From positions 14,779,298-14,843,297 of the forward strand of contig OX465583.1 of assembly GCA_950022655.1 (NCBI GenBank): 64,000 nt of DNA, read 5' to 3'. Made by a program: the position numbers and the translations under genes. Under the pieces are notes generated by a model. It searched no databases and was not told the origin of the DNA. It was given only the letters and a program-made list of their open reading frames with translations. This DNA is from Alentia gelatinosa (Eukaryota; Annelida; Polychaeta; Phyllodocida; Polynoidae). Shown one piece after another: positions 1 through 11,894 of this stretch (positions within the stretch are counted from its first letter, which is position 1; each line of letters opens with the position of its first letter).

Positions 1-1041
1 GTGTTGCTGTTTAATAAGGCGTCTGATTACTACAATACGTTAAAAGGGCCCACTCAGCCTGGAGTAGAGAAGTCAGTAACGAGACGAAGAGCCACTGTTA
101 TTGGCGACCAGAGGGTCTAAATGTTGGCATACACGCATCTATAAATGCCAAACAGTGAGTGGTAAATGGAAGTGGGCACGCAAAGCCAACAAACAACGTT
201 GTGTGACGTCTCCAGTGAAGGCCGGGGGATTGGGTAATGGGGCTTGGGGAAATGTTGGTCGTGGATGCTGATTTCTAAAGAAGCCGTCAAAGAACCTTGA
301 CTGGCCCTGGCGCGCCTTCTAGCGTGACGTGTAGACGTGGTGGGAGAACCAACAGTGCCACACCCAACATGCCAAGCATGTTTCCCGCCAAGAAAAAGAT
401 AGGCTAACGCTATGCCGTCTCTCTAAGATGGCAGATCGTGCAATGTGTTGTTCACAACACTCACACTGTGTGCAGTGTTTCTAGTTCACAGAATGGATAT
501 ATGTTAACATGTGTTTGGCGTCTTTTATTGGACACTAAAGCATAGCCGTTCTTCCTCTAAACGTATCTATAGGATTTACAATGTTACGATATCAATTTCT
601 GTATATATTCAATATGTGGTTCGATATTACATTTATTGAAAACGCTCGGATTTGGCATAATGATTGCCCGTTCAAATTGGTAACAACCGATGAGAAAATA
701 TTTTTACGACATCATTTCTTACTTATGAAGGATTTATAAGCACCAAACTAGAATTGCGTCATTGTGTAGAGTCTGCGAGTGTCGAGTGGCGATTTGTTTC
801 TTCTACACCAGAGGTTGCAGTGTGCCAGCCCCTGCTGTGTGGTGATTCTGGTAGGCCCGTGCACAGAAGTGACACGGATTCGCCCTTATTACGTAACATG
901 GCTTGTATAAACAGTTGGGTCTGCAGTAGGTCGACAGGACACTTGCTGTGTTCTTTCCATGAGGAAGGATCTGCTTGGGATCTCACGTGTTGTGCAATCT
1001 CCTGTACCCTCTCAGTGGTCGAGTGGCCTATTCATCTTCGT
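1..1041. other. No gene recognised
   Basis: No recognisable coding region, RNA gene or transposon end. Short open frames around 754-1053 occur on both strands and match no family I know. Unique-looking intergenic DNA. Confidence 0.5.
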
Positions 1042-1045
1042 TCAA

Positions 1046-1381
1046 CCCTTTAAGGACGGCTGCCTGGGGTCCAGCTACTCCCATAAGGACCGATACTGGT
1101 GGCAGTCTGTCTGGCTATAGGACGGCCATATGATAGTTAAAACTTATATCCAAGTTTGTAATCATGCAATATGCTACATAATCATAAATATTTTATTTCT
1201 TTTTAATAGAAATACTAAATATGATATTATATCTACATTTTCTGAAGATTTCATGAATATTGCTCAAGTATTTCTTTGTTAAAACATTTTTCTTAATATG
1301 CGTCTTTAGTGCGGTGATGCCTCCAGGCATCATGCGTCTTTAGCGCGGTGATGCCTCCAGGCATCATGCGTCCTTAAAGGG
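1046..1381. mobile_element. piggyBac-like MITE, copy 1
   Basis: Non-autonomous element with terminal inverted repeat CCCTTTAAGGACGG on the left and CGTCCTTAAAGGG on the right, followed by TTAA. The left flank reads TCAA, a probable mutated TTAA. TTAA target sites with CCC-starting ends are typical of piggyBac. The right third holds two copies of a ~33-bp unit containing the near-palindrome GATGCCTCCAGGCATC. It is very close to the copy at 37530-37892 and contains no transposase. Confidence 0.8.
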
Positions 1382-1385
1382 TTAA

Positions 1386-2770
1386 CAGTGTCCAACTCCC
1401 CCATTGCTCCTAACTAGCACCTGGTGGTTGTCTGGTTTCTGTGATTAGGATTTAGCAGATTACCTGGCTTTCATCCAAAGACGAACCGATAATTACATGG
1501 CAGGATAATTACATGGCAGGGTAGCCTATCTAATAATCACTGGAATAATCCATACGATCATCCGAGGTTAGGACAGATTTAACCCAGCTACCACTACAAT
1601 TGAATGCATGTTGAGAGTTAACTAGAAAAATAACTAATCATGATTTGCCTTTTTACAAATCACCCACACGATTTTACATAGATAGTCCTTGTATCAGGAT
1701 GTGGCGGAACATGTGTATTTACATCACATGACCCAAGAGAAGGTGCACAGAGAAATTCCCTTTGAACTTCGGCCTGCATGGAACCTGAGTACGAGTTACC
1801 CTAGGGAAAATTCCCTTGCTGGGACAGCCTGTCTCACATTCCTAGTACATTATATGTCTTTTAGTAAGATGGAACACAAGTTATCCTTGAGGAAAGTACA
1901 CATGGATGAGGACATTTTCCTGATAATTATACATGAGTGCCATATGAATTTGTGTCTGATAACAGCAATAGTAAAGGGCAAAATTTGAACGTTCACCTGG
2001 GTATAGGGGAAGAAAACTATGGGATACACTGGATAACAACACTCAAAAACAAGACTCAGTAGCATCATTTAAAAAACGTATCAAAATTTCTCTGTTGTAG
2101 TATGACTAGATCTCGTTGAGTTGAAATTGTAAGCAAGCTGGGTATTGATCTAATTATTTCCATTATTCCATTATCATCCCATCTATCACCCAAGACATCA
2201 TGACTGATTTGTACTGGATCTCTCTTGTTACGTGGTTATTACCCACAGATCCCAGCAGGAAGACCTGATAATGTATCAGATGTTGAGATAAATAAACAAA
2301 AAAAAAGAAACAAAAAGTCAATATTACAATATTCATTACAATGAGGCATCCCATTCCACTGTCACGCGCAACCTAATCAGATTATCGTAGCAATGGTATT
2401 TCCATTTTGGTATTCCGTTTGATATTGCCGCTATTCCCTTTCAGGATAATGCACAGTACAAAGAATTAAAATCATGTTGATAAATGCATGCATGCTCCTT
2501 TAAGAGCATCAGTAATATGAAAATGAATGTTATGAATTCACTTTCTGAATATCAACATAGAAGGAATCATTGCAATGATTGAAATACTATTTCCTCATGA
2601 AGAAACAATAATTTGTATAATAACTAATTCATAATTATCTATTCATGTTAATTGCCATTAAAATATTTTCATAACATCAGAATCATCTATACTTTTCCCC
2701 TCATCTGCTAGTATGATTTCCTCAAAGTGTCCAATATAGAATATGTTTATCTGTCATCCTCAAAATCAGC
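1386..2770. other. No gene recognised
   Basis: AT-rich sequence. Open frames at 1689-1988 (+) and 1850-2354 (-) have no recognisable domain. No repeat or transposon end is evident. Confidence 0.45.
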
Positions 2771-2774
2771 TTAA

Positions 2775-3472
2775 CCCTTTAAGGGCGGATGATGCCCTAA
2801 GGCATCACCCGGCCCAGGGCGCATGATGCTTTAAGGCATCATCCCGCAATGGGGTAGACGATGCCCTAAGGCATCGTTAGTTTTATATTTATGAAATTGT
2901 TTTTAAAAAGGAAATTGAAATTTACACTGGATGTAGGCCTAACATGATATCTTTGATTTATAGTTGATAGAAATGAAAGGATAGATACACACTTTTACCA
3001 TGATTTCGATCTGAGTGGCCGTATTCTCCGCGTAGTTGACGCGTAGTAATATTCCGAGCGATAGCGAGGAGTATTGCGTGGCGTCAACTACAAGGAGAAT
3101 ACGGCCACACAGATCGAAATTATGGTAATATTGTATTTATTACTCACTTATTTTTAAGTTTAAGCAAAAAATATGATCGTTAGAAAACTTTTCAACGTAA
3201 TTAATAAGTTATGTTTGGGACTACTTTCATCTCAAAAATCCGTATCCTCCTAGGAGGGTACGGAGCTCCGTATCCTCCTCAGTAGCGATCTGTAATCTCC
3301 ATAGGCTTAATATGGAGACTCCGTATCAGGTGGGTAATAAAAGATGATGCCACGTGATGAGTATTCAAATTCTGAGTTCAAAGGACACTGCCCCCGCCCC
3401 TAGAACTATACACAGACACAAATAGCCGTCCTCAAGCGTGTTCATCCGCCGCAGGCTGCCGTCCTTAAAGGG
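2775..3472. mobile_element. piggyBac-like MITE, copy 2, with nested foldback element
   Basis: The left end is TTAA then CCCTTTAAGGGCGG, and the right end is CCGTCCTTAAAGGG then TTAA. The GATGCC..GGCATC hairpin units lie at the left end here (2787-2878). A two-block foldback element (2995-3351) sits inside, which explains why this copy is about twice as long as the other three. Confidence 0.75.
2995..3351. mobile_element. Two-block foldback element (GTAGTTGACGC subfamily)
   Basis: Block B (2995-3128) is a long palindrome. Arms reading TTTCGATCTGAGTGGCCGTA pair with their complement near 3120, and inner arms carry GTAGTTGACGC around a centre with CCGAGCGATAGCGAGG. Block A (about 3137-3351) runs from TTTATTACTCAC to GTGGGTAATAAA and contains CTCCATAGGCTTAATATGG. 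Relatives with similar arms lie at 9.8, 30.5 and 41.3 kb. Confidence 0.7.
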
Positions 3473-3476
3473 TTAA

Positions 3477-4255
3477 AAATTTGAATTTGAATTGAGAACG
3501 AAGGAAAGTTTATTGTGTGAATCTCATCGGGAAATTCAGCAGTTAGAACCTGTTTGATGAGAACAGAAATACGATATTACAGCAGCTACCGCCCGAAATC
3601 ATGCAAACTGAGTGCCCCCTGCCCTCTCCAGTGTAACTGCAAGTCAAAGGTGATCACCAATCTTTGCCAGGAAACTGTAAAAAGTACTATACTACAGACA
3701 TGCAGCAGCGCATTCCATCATTCAATTTTTTATCCACTGATTACGGAGTCTCCATACTTAACCTATAGGGACTGTAACTCACAGGATGGAGATTACGGCT
3801 GCTTATAATACTCTCAGGAGATTACGCGAAAAAAGTCCCTTTTGTGTGCAAAGTAATACGTAAGAACATCGGCGGTTAATTTGTCTATTCTTTGATAATT
3901 TGAGTTTCTTTCCTCTTAATTATTATTATCATTATTAATATAATTACTATTATTTTCATTATGCAACGAACTGCATTGCGTGTTGGCCTTCAGATGGCGT
4001 GGAAGTAAACCAAATGTATACCTTCTAATTACTTCCTGAAGGGAGTTACTGACGTTTGAATTTGAAATAAAGCCTATCTGTGATATTACGCTATGAGAAA
4101 AAAACCCACTAAAATATATAATCAAGTGCCAGTTTCTGCAATAGGATATCTGATGATAAACCCATAAAATAGGAACGAATCGCTGCGGATATCAATTGAC
4201 GCCGAAACATTCAAACCATATCTCGTATTGCTGCTAATCAATCCGACAATTTAGC
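3477..4255. other. Intergenic with one foldback block-A fragment
   Basis: No gene seen. Positions 3735-3830 resemble block A of the foldback family (ATTACGGAGTCTCCATA and a later GAGATTACG), closest to 9407-9500. The rest is AT-rich unique sequence. Confidence 0.45.
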
Positions 4256-4613
4256 CTACCCCTAATAAAAAACGCCATAGGTTTAACATTGACTCAATGT
4301 ATTTGACATAGCGTTGGATAAAGTGTTTTTTATGCACCGAGGTGGATAAAAAAACGGACCAATCAAGGACGAGATAACGAAAGTAGATCCGGCAGCATTG
4401 ATAACTACTAACATGGATAATTACAAATATTCTCTGTATATATCGGTGAGATGGGGTAGGATGAATACGAAACCGAACTCGAGTTAGCCTTGTCAATGTT
4501 TATACCACTCTGGTCAGGTTTGCTATTCACTAAACTCGGCTAACGCCTCGTGTAGTAATACACAACCTGCCCATCGTGGCATAAACATTGACAAGGCTAA
4601 CTCTCGTTTGGTT
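4256..4613. mobile_element. Two-block foldback element F1
   Basis: Block A (4256-4462) is bounded by CCTACCCCTAATA and GGGGTAGGAT and contains GCCATAGGTTTAACATTG. Block B (about 4471-4613) is a palindrome whose arms carry GTTAGCCTTGTCAATGTTTA and the matching complement ending CTCGTTTGGTTT. The centre contains CTCGGCTAACGCCTCG. The arm sequence is unlike any other copy in this window. Confidence 0.7.
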
Positions 4614-5292
4614 TCTACTAAGTATGGCTGTCTTCATTGTGAATAGAGTTTTTTGCATGTCTCCCCAGGTTGAACTTAATTAAGCAAACCAAACCCTCCG
4701 AATAACCTGATAGCAAAGTTTAAACATTCTGTTGCCGTGAAGATGTCTAATGCATTAATCAACAATGTGTCATCTAGCACTGTTGCTTTCTCACTGTGTT
4801 TTTGCATTTGACATCCTCCGTAATCTAAAAGCCTGCTGTATATATATATGTATTGTCACTCATAATTCTGTATAACGTTTCCACTATAAACGCTATGGTT
4901 ATTTCATTTTTTATCGGCCGCCAGCAGTAAATTCTATGATGTCACATGGGCGTCTCGTGAATTGGTAAAATGAGTAATTCTAGGTACGTGACCTCCGTGA
5001 TGGTTCCGTTGACCGAGTTGGCGACTTCTGGGTGGGCGATATTGCGGAAATTTCCACGAAATTCTCGCGGCTGTGAGGGTTAGGGAGGCCAAACGCCGGC
5101 GACATTATGTTGGTGCTGAGGGGTATTGACCTATACATATTGGCAGTTTGTCACCAAAGGCACCGCTATGGAATGTCGACCTGGGCCGTCTGGACTCTTT
5201 CAGAAACCCTCAGCGGGTGTGTGGTTTGCATGTATGATGGTCCATCGTCCTTTTTTTAAAATAATTTTTTATCAGGGTAAATGACTACAATG
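4614..5292. other. No gene recognised
   Basis: No coding signature, repeat or transposon end recognised. Confidence 0.4.
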
Positions 5293-5294
5293 TA

Positions 5295-5786
5295 CAGTAA
5301 AACCCCGCGTAAGCGGCACCCTCCGTTCCGGGCTAAAGTGTTCGCTTACGCGGGGTGTCCGCTTACACGGGGTTTTCAAGTTTCTCCCGGACCAATATTG
5401 AAGTGTTATATACCGATATCTAGGGGAGACAGAGGGGATGGTAAATCTGAAAACCATTTTACAATATCTTAATTGGATCTGAAGTTACTTAACTTTGAAT
5501 TATAAATGTATTTTCTATTAGATATACTGAGACACGCTTATAAAAACACAGATTAATCAATTTTTGGTAGGTTGTCCGTCGGAAGTGTCCGCTTGCACGG
5601 GTTTTAAGGCCTTTTTGTACCGAAATAACTGTCCGCTTACGCGGGGTGTCCGCTTACGCGGGGTGACCGCTTACGCGGGGTTAAATCAAACATCTAATAG
5701 AGTGGAAAATTTCCGTTCCGAGCAAAAGTATCCGCTTACACGGGGTGTCCGCTTACGCGGGGTGTCCGTTAGGCGGGGTTCTACTG
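5295..5786. mobile_element. TA-flanked pogo/mariner-type MITE
   Basis: The ends are CAGTAAAACCCCGCGTAAGC and the inverted GGCGGGGTTCTACTG, each bordered by TA (5293-5294 and 5787-5788). CAGT ends with a TA duplication are the Tc1/mariner-pogo signature. Subterminal regions carry repeated TCCGCTTACGCGGGGTG units, four or more on the right side. It contains no transposase. The ~200-bp core resembles the interior of the element at 38332-38938, and the right half resembles 25396-25611. Confidence 0.8.
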
Positions 5787-5788
5787 TA

Positions 5789-6871
5789 TATCTTCCTAAT
5801 ATCTAAAAGTACATAATTACACTGTTTACTGGCATTTCTTAATTGCGTAGGGGTACATTTTGACCAACATTTAGAGCGGCAGTAATTACCTTTTGAAAAT
5901 TTTCTTCCAGTTACCTTTTGTTCACAACATATATACAACACATGAAATAGGGGTATATGCCCCCTTTTGTATAATTCATTTTCATTCATATATTTTCATG
6001 TTCTGAAAGAAAATATCGATTCTTCTTCTGAATAGATCCTACCTGTTGTAGACGACAGCAATATCAACACCTTGTTGATTACTGTGAAACGTGTATCTAG
6101 TGCCTTTTCCTATCATATTATAGGTAAATACAATCATAAGTAAATAAAGAAACCCTTTCTGATACCATTCAAAATGGTGGGTGTATTTCACTTGGCTCCA
6201 GATCAAATAAACTCAAGATACTTGTGTAGCCTACAGGCATTTGTAAAAGGCTGGCTGTGAATTATAAAATATGTAATACTACATCCATTGTTATGCCCTG
6301 GGACCTGTCAAACCAAAGTCCTGATGAGATGTTACCTTTAGTGTCCCAGTAGGCAGACTGATGACAATACCTCACGGGCATGACTAAAAATAAGCACATT
6401 ACGTATTTGAAATGTGGAGTTTTGATAGGATTGTGGGCAGGATGAAGCAGATACAAGGGATGATTCAAGTAAATTCTGTCAAATGTGGTTTATAGTAGTT
6501 GTTATCGAACAAAACACGGTTTATCAGTAGTACTGTATTGATTGATATCAAAAGACTTCCTGCGAGGCAATCCACACCATTTCACAGTCTTCAGATAACG
6601 AAACCAGCTAGACTTCCCAATCTAGCCACTTCATTTTGCTGTAAATTAGATCAATACTCAGAAAGTGTATAGTTCTTTAGCAAAATAATATATCTCCTCA
6701 ATGGCCTTCCTGGTGAAATTCCAACCTAATGTCGTATGCTGTTCAAAGGCAGTCATTTTGATACAATGCCATGTTCTTAAGTCTGAATCCAATTAAGATC
6801 CTATAATAAATATGAACGTATATCAAAACTATATGATTGCTTAGTCCGTATACATCTAAGCAAATACTATC
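5789..6871. other. No gene recognised
   Basis: AT-rich intergenic sequence. The small minus-strand frames at 5753-5989 and 6262-6468 have no recognisable domain. Confidence 0.4.
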
Positions 6872-7183
6872 GTAAAACTGGATGAGTTTTAACGTGTTGA
6901 GTCTTTGAAAAACTTGAGAAGACTGTCACGTGATATACACGTCACGACAGTGTGAGTTCATAAAAACGTCCGGTAGATGTCTCTTGCGGCGTGGAATGTG
7001 GTGGCCAAGATTAAAACGAATCAGGTTTTGATTTTATCCTACCCTATCTCCTCGATTTTGGAATATTACGTGATAACAATGCTGTATGCCACTAGTGGCA
7101 TATAAAACTCCGTATGCCAGTCAGCGTGGCATACGGAAACCCAATGTTAAGCCTATGAGATTTTATATTAGGGGTAGGATAAA
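6872..7183. mobile_element. Two-block foldback element F2
   Basis: Block A (7034-7183) is bounded by TTTATCCTACCC and GGGGTAGGATAAA and contains CCCAATGTTAAGCCTATGAG. It is nearly identical, inverted, to block A of the copy at 29887-30184. Block B (6872-7030) is a decayed palindrome whose arms carry AAGATTAAAACGAATCAG and a mutated complement. Confidence 0.75.
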
Positions 7184-8548
7184 ACTATTGATCTTAGATA
7201 AAGACCTGAATTTTGGTCTACACATACTAAGAAGGTCATTATAATTTTTAAACTAAACAGCGAATATTGACAGCAGTGCAATGCTCGATCTCGAATTTTG
7301 ATATTGTTAAAGCATGAACACTAATATTTATTCATTACCATGCTATCATAGAATGTATACATTTCGAGTGTGCGAAATCCTTAAGTACCAGCACAGCTAG
7401 CTATGGTTCATTTTATTATTTATTTGTTCTTGGCAATGCATACCCTTGGGGTATTGTAAACCCCTTTACTCCTTCTCAGAGGAAACACTGAACAAATACT
7501 TAAATATTTGTGTGGCCATTAATTTCATGTAAGAGGTCTAGGCTCTAAATGGACCCCCGGGCAAACAAGGAGGATATTCCCCGTATAAATATCCCCCGGC
7601 CGAAGAACGTGAACAGAGTCAACACTTTCATTTTAACAGTTTCAAGTGGTTCAACTGGACACCTGTCCACTTAGTGGATGTAATGGAAGTCCAGGTCCTC
7701 ACATTTACCTGAAGCATATTGAGTTACATTGCAGGAACACCCTATATATGCCACACTTAACTTGAGAATCTTAAACAGTTCAGTGGCTCATAAGTACGAA
7801 ATATCAAGTTGCCCTTATGGTATATAGTATGATGATGCCAAAGGATGCCAATGTCATAGTAATGCCAAAGGAAACTTATTCTTTGTAATCTTAGGAATGC
7901 ATGTTCTGTAATGCTTGAACCTTGTATAACCCTTTTTCAACTGTGAAACAAACACGAGAAATAGGAAATGTAAATTTTTCCTCTTTAGTTTTCACTGTTT
8001 TAGTGTTTATTTCACTTTGTGGAATGAATTGGTCCAACGACAAAGGTCAAAACTGTTATGAAAAGTTTGTGAGTTATTTTGACCTTCTGTATTTCTGAAA
8101 ACATTTGGCGATGAAGGCCTGGTCAAGAAAATAGCTTTAGGGATCTACTATTGTAGAGCTCTCTGCTGATAATGAATGATGTCGAACAGAAAAACAATTC
8201 ACTATTCTAATTGATTCCCTTGCCAGTAGAAATGATACACGTCTATACAAAAATAACACAATACTGACTTCCGAAGACGGATCCGGTTGCCCTTAGAAGG
8301 GAAACTCTTTCTCTGTTTCTGTGGCACCGAATTCATATGGAATAGCATTAGTCATCTGTGGTACTGAAATTAAATCTCAATCTTTAAATCATCTGATCCT
8401 ACACGTCTATGCTTTTAAATATCATTGTTTACTAAACTAAGCAAATACCTGTGACATACCTATTCTAAATATAAATTGACGTATGATCAGAGAGAGTACT
8501 GTCTTGCTAGAGAATGCAGAATATCATAAAACATCAAAAGTGTGACCA
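7184..8548. other. No gene recognised
   Basis: No supported gene or repeat. Confidence 0.4.
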
Positions 8549-8551
8549 TTA

Positions 8552-8975
8552 GAGGGTGTGTCCACCAACCACGACAAGGCTGCGACACGCACCGACAAGA
8601 AAGTTCCTATCGGCTCCTTGTCGCAGCCTTGTCGTGAGGAGGGGAGCTGTCGTGAGCCCTTGTCGCAGCCTGTCGGGAAGTGCACGCTCCACCTAAATAT
8701 TCTATCATAGACCACTGCGACACGCCACGACACGCCGCGACACGGCTCCAAAATCGAACATGTTCGATTTTGTCGTAACCTTGTTGGAAGGCCCCCGACA
8801 GGCCCCCGACAAGGTTCATGTCGCAGCCTGTCGTGGCCTTGTCGTAGCCTCTTGTCGGGAACTGTGGTCCACCAACCACGACAAGGCTACGACAAGGCTT
8901 CCTATCGTAGAGCTGTCGTGGACCTTGTCGGAAAGCCGTTGTCGCAGCCTTGTCGTGGTTTGTGGACGCACCCTC
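8552..8975. mobile_element. Palindromic MITE with TTA target duplication (PIF/Harbinger-like)
   Basis: The ends GAGGGTGTGTCCACCAACCA and the inverted GTGGACGCACCCTC are flanked by TTA on both sides (8549-8551 and 8976-8978). A 3-bp TTA/TWA duplication with G-rich ends is typical of PIF/Harbinger. The whole 424-bp interior is built of repeats of the type CTTGTCGCAGCCTTGTCGTG in both orientations, so either strand can fold extensively. Open frames in this interval are by-products. Confidence 0.75.
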
Positions 8976-9390
8976 TTAAGCAACACTGGTGTCTATTGTG
9001 TTTATTGGAAGGGAACACATATCGACAATGTGTTCATAAGGGATATACCTTAACTGACTCATTTGACCTTCTGGATCTGCGAAATTTATTTCGATGTTAT
9101 GGACAGTTATAATGATATTAAATAAAATCCTGAAAGTGGAAGCCAAAGTACAGGTAAACTCTTTGGTGGTTAGAGAAAAGCCGCAGGTGAAATTGTTAAC
9201 TATAATTGGAGATAATTGGCCTGATGTGTATGATTCACCATGCTTAAGTCTAGATTAAAGCAGATTAGTGAGTCTGATCTCCTGCCAGGAACTCCTGTGT
9301 CTAAAGCTCCACATACATGTGTGAATGATGCAAGTCCCATTCACACTGACAGCTTGATGTCTAACTATACTGTGATATTTGAAGTATATT

Positions 9391-9962
9391 ATTTATTACC
9401 CACCTATTACGGAGTCTCCATAGGAAATGTATAGGGCACCTGGAATTAGCTTCCCAACAGATTCTGGCATGTCAGAATCTCCTGCAGGAGATTCCGGAAA
9501 AAAGTCCCGTCCATAATGAACTCAAATTATCATGTACTTCAAAATAAGTTTCTTGAAGGTTCATTCAATATCAATTATTTATAATAAGTCACAATAATCT
9601 CATTTGCCATCAGAAATCACTGTCATAACAGGATTTGCATGCTAAAATCATGGAGAAATGGCGAACTGTATTATTTGTGTAAGTCTACACCAAATTACTG
9701 ACATCTACACCAAATTACTGACATGTTTGCCAATACTGTGGTGCCTGGAACTAAATGTCTTGCAGAAAAATTCTTATTGCAATGGATTTGTTATTAATCT
9801 TGTAAGTGGGTAATAAACACAATACGGACTGGTTTTGTATACGAGTGGCCGTAATATCCTCATAGTTGACGACGTAATATCCTCGCTAATCGATCGGATA
9901 TTACTACGCGTCAACTACTCGAAGATTACGCCACTCGTACACAAAACCAGTCATTATTGTGT
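9391..9962. mobile_element. Two-block foldback element (GTAGTTGACGC subfamily)
   Basis: Block A (about 9391-9817) runs from TTTATTACCCACC to the inverted GTGGGTAATAAA and contains ACGGAGTCTCCATAGG. Block B (9818-9962) is a palindrome: arms with ACTGGTTTTGTATACGAGTG pair with CACTCGTACACAAAACCAGT, and inner arms contain AGTTGACG. The centre holds CCTCGCTAATCGATCGG. Same subfamily as 2995-3351, 30494-30775 and 41321-41462. Confidence 0.7.
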
Positions 9963-10409
9963 ATAGAATCCATTGCAACTATGTATACTGATATCCACAA
10001 GCATGCCTACCACAGAGATAGAGACAGAGATACAGTCACACACACATAAAGTAGTAAATAGATAGCTTCTATGGCATCAAAGTTGACCAACTTAGAAAAT
10101 AATGTATTAAAGAAATTGATTTCCTGTAATATTACATGTCAAATAAACCAGTACATAATCTGTAGCTCCGAGGTAGCTCTAAATGTGTTAGATTTATAGG
10201 CTTCACTGTTATTTCTCCACCAATAATGGTTCCCAGTATAAAGAGAAATGTGGAGAAAGCTACTACATTCGGGCGTGGAGCAATTTTAGTTATACTGCGA
10301 ACCACCAGGCGGTTCCAGTGTTCCTAGTGTGTGTGTATCGTTCATCATGTGCCACCCAACGGCTTTGGAACTTGTGGAAAAGACCGCTATTTGAAAGCCA
10401 GTGTTTATT
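9963..10409. other. No gene recognised
   Basis: No supported feature. Confidence 0.35.
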
Positions 10410-11889
10410 CAGTGGCGTCAGAATAGGGGGGGCAGGGGGGCGGCCGCCCCCCCCCCCCACTTTTTTGCCAGCCCAAAAAAAGTCAGCACCTTCAAATTAA
10501 CTCAATCAAGTGTAAAACTGTCTTGATTTTTCAACATTGAAAAATGTCAAAATCAAACCTTTTAGCATAAAACTATGGTAAGCCTTGACTTTTCCCTGTG
10601 GAAAAGTGTCGAAGTCTTTATCGTGTATCAATGGCTAGGCCTTGGCTTTCCAACACAGAAAAATGTCAAAGTCTGACTCTCTAGCAGGCAATGATGGCTA
10701 AACTCTAACTTTTCACCATGAAAAATTTTACCAGGCAATGATGGCTAAGACATGACTCTATACTGAGGAAAAATGTCAAAGTCTGACGTTTTACCATGCA
10801 ATGATGGCTAAGCCCCGACTTTTCACCACTGAAAAATGTCAAAGTCTGACTTATTAGCGTGCAATAATGGCTAAGCCCTGACTTTTCACTGTGGTAAAAT
10901 ATCAAGGGCTGACTCTTTAGCGTGCAATGATGGCTAGTCCCTGACTTTTCACCGTGGAAAAGTGTCAAAGTCTGACCTTTACCATGTGATGATGACTAGG
11001 CCCTGACTTTTCACCGTGGTGAAATATCAAAATCTGACTCTATAGTGTGCAAAGATAGCTAAGCCCTGACTTTTCACCATGGGAAAGTGTTAAAGTCTGA
11101 CTTTTTAGCATTTAATGATGGCTAAGACATGACTTTTCACCGTGGAAAAGTGTCAAAGTCTAACCCTTTAGCATGCAATAATGGTTAAGCCCTGACTTTT
11201 CATGGTGGAAAATGTCAAAGTCTAACTTATTAGCATGCAATGATGGCTAAACCCTGACTTTTCCCTGTGGTAAGCTATCAAAGTCTGACTCTTTAGTGTG
11301 AAAATAATGGCTAAACCCTGACTTTTCACTGTGGGAAAGTGTCAAAGTCTGACCTTTTACTGTGCAATGATGGCTAAGCCTTGACTTTTCACCATGGAAA
11401 AGTGTTGAAGTCCAACTCTTTAGCATGCAATGATGGCTAAGCCCTGACTTATCACCATGGAAAAGTGTCAAAGTCTGACCTTTTACCATGCAATAATGGC
11501 TAAGCCCTCACTAATCACAGTAGGAAATGTCAAAGTCTGACTTATTAGCATGCAATGATGGCTAAAGTGTCAAAGTCTGACCTTTTACAGTGGAATGATG
11601 GCTAAGAAATGGCTAAAAAAAAAAATCCCCACCGCGAAATTAATCGTCCATCAGAACGGAAAAAATTATATGAAAAGAATGATGGCTAAGCCCTGACTTT
11701 TCACCAAGGAAAAATGTCAAAATCTGACTTTTTCGCATGTAATGAAGGTAAAGACCTAACTTTTCTCCGATTTTGATGATTTATGGTAAATCCAATGGGA
11801 CAGGTCAATCTCAATGTCTGACTCCATACCAAAAAAAGTCAGCAATTTTTACTTTGCCCCCCCACTTTCAAAACGTTCTGACGCCCCTG
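10410..11889. mobile_element. hAT-like MITE carrying an internal minisatellite
   Basis: The ends are CAGTGGCGTCAGAA and TTCTGACGCCCCTG (inverted, one mismatch), flanked by a 5-bp direct repeat TTATT (10405-10409 and 11890-11894). Subterminal C/G homopolymer runs sit beside both ends. Almost all of the interior is a ~60-bp tandem repeat (separate entry). Shorter relatives are at 16237-16420 and 26660-27312. The CAGKGG ends suggest hAT, but the target duplication is shorter than the usual 8 bp. Confidence 0.7.
10560..11750. repeat. ~60-bp minisatellite inside the hAT-like MITE
   Basis: About 20 diverged units, each including GCAATGATGGCTAAGCCCTG, ACTTTTCACC, GGAAAAGTGTCAAAGTCTGA and a TTTTAGC/TTTTACC link. 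Units differ by point changes and small indels. Minus-strand frames of 80-87 residues in this interval are repeat translations, not genes. Confidence 0.9.
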
Positions 11890-11894
11890 TTATT

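Noticed and set aside
10560..11750. Regularly spaced repeats resembling a CRISPR array
   Set aside because: Units are contiguous, diverged and without spacers, and the DNA is eukaryotic. It is a minisatellite inside a MITE.
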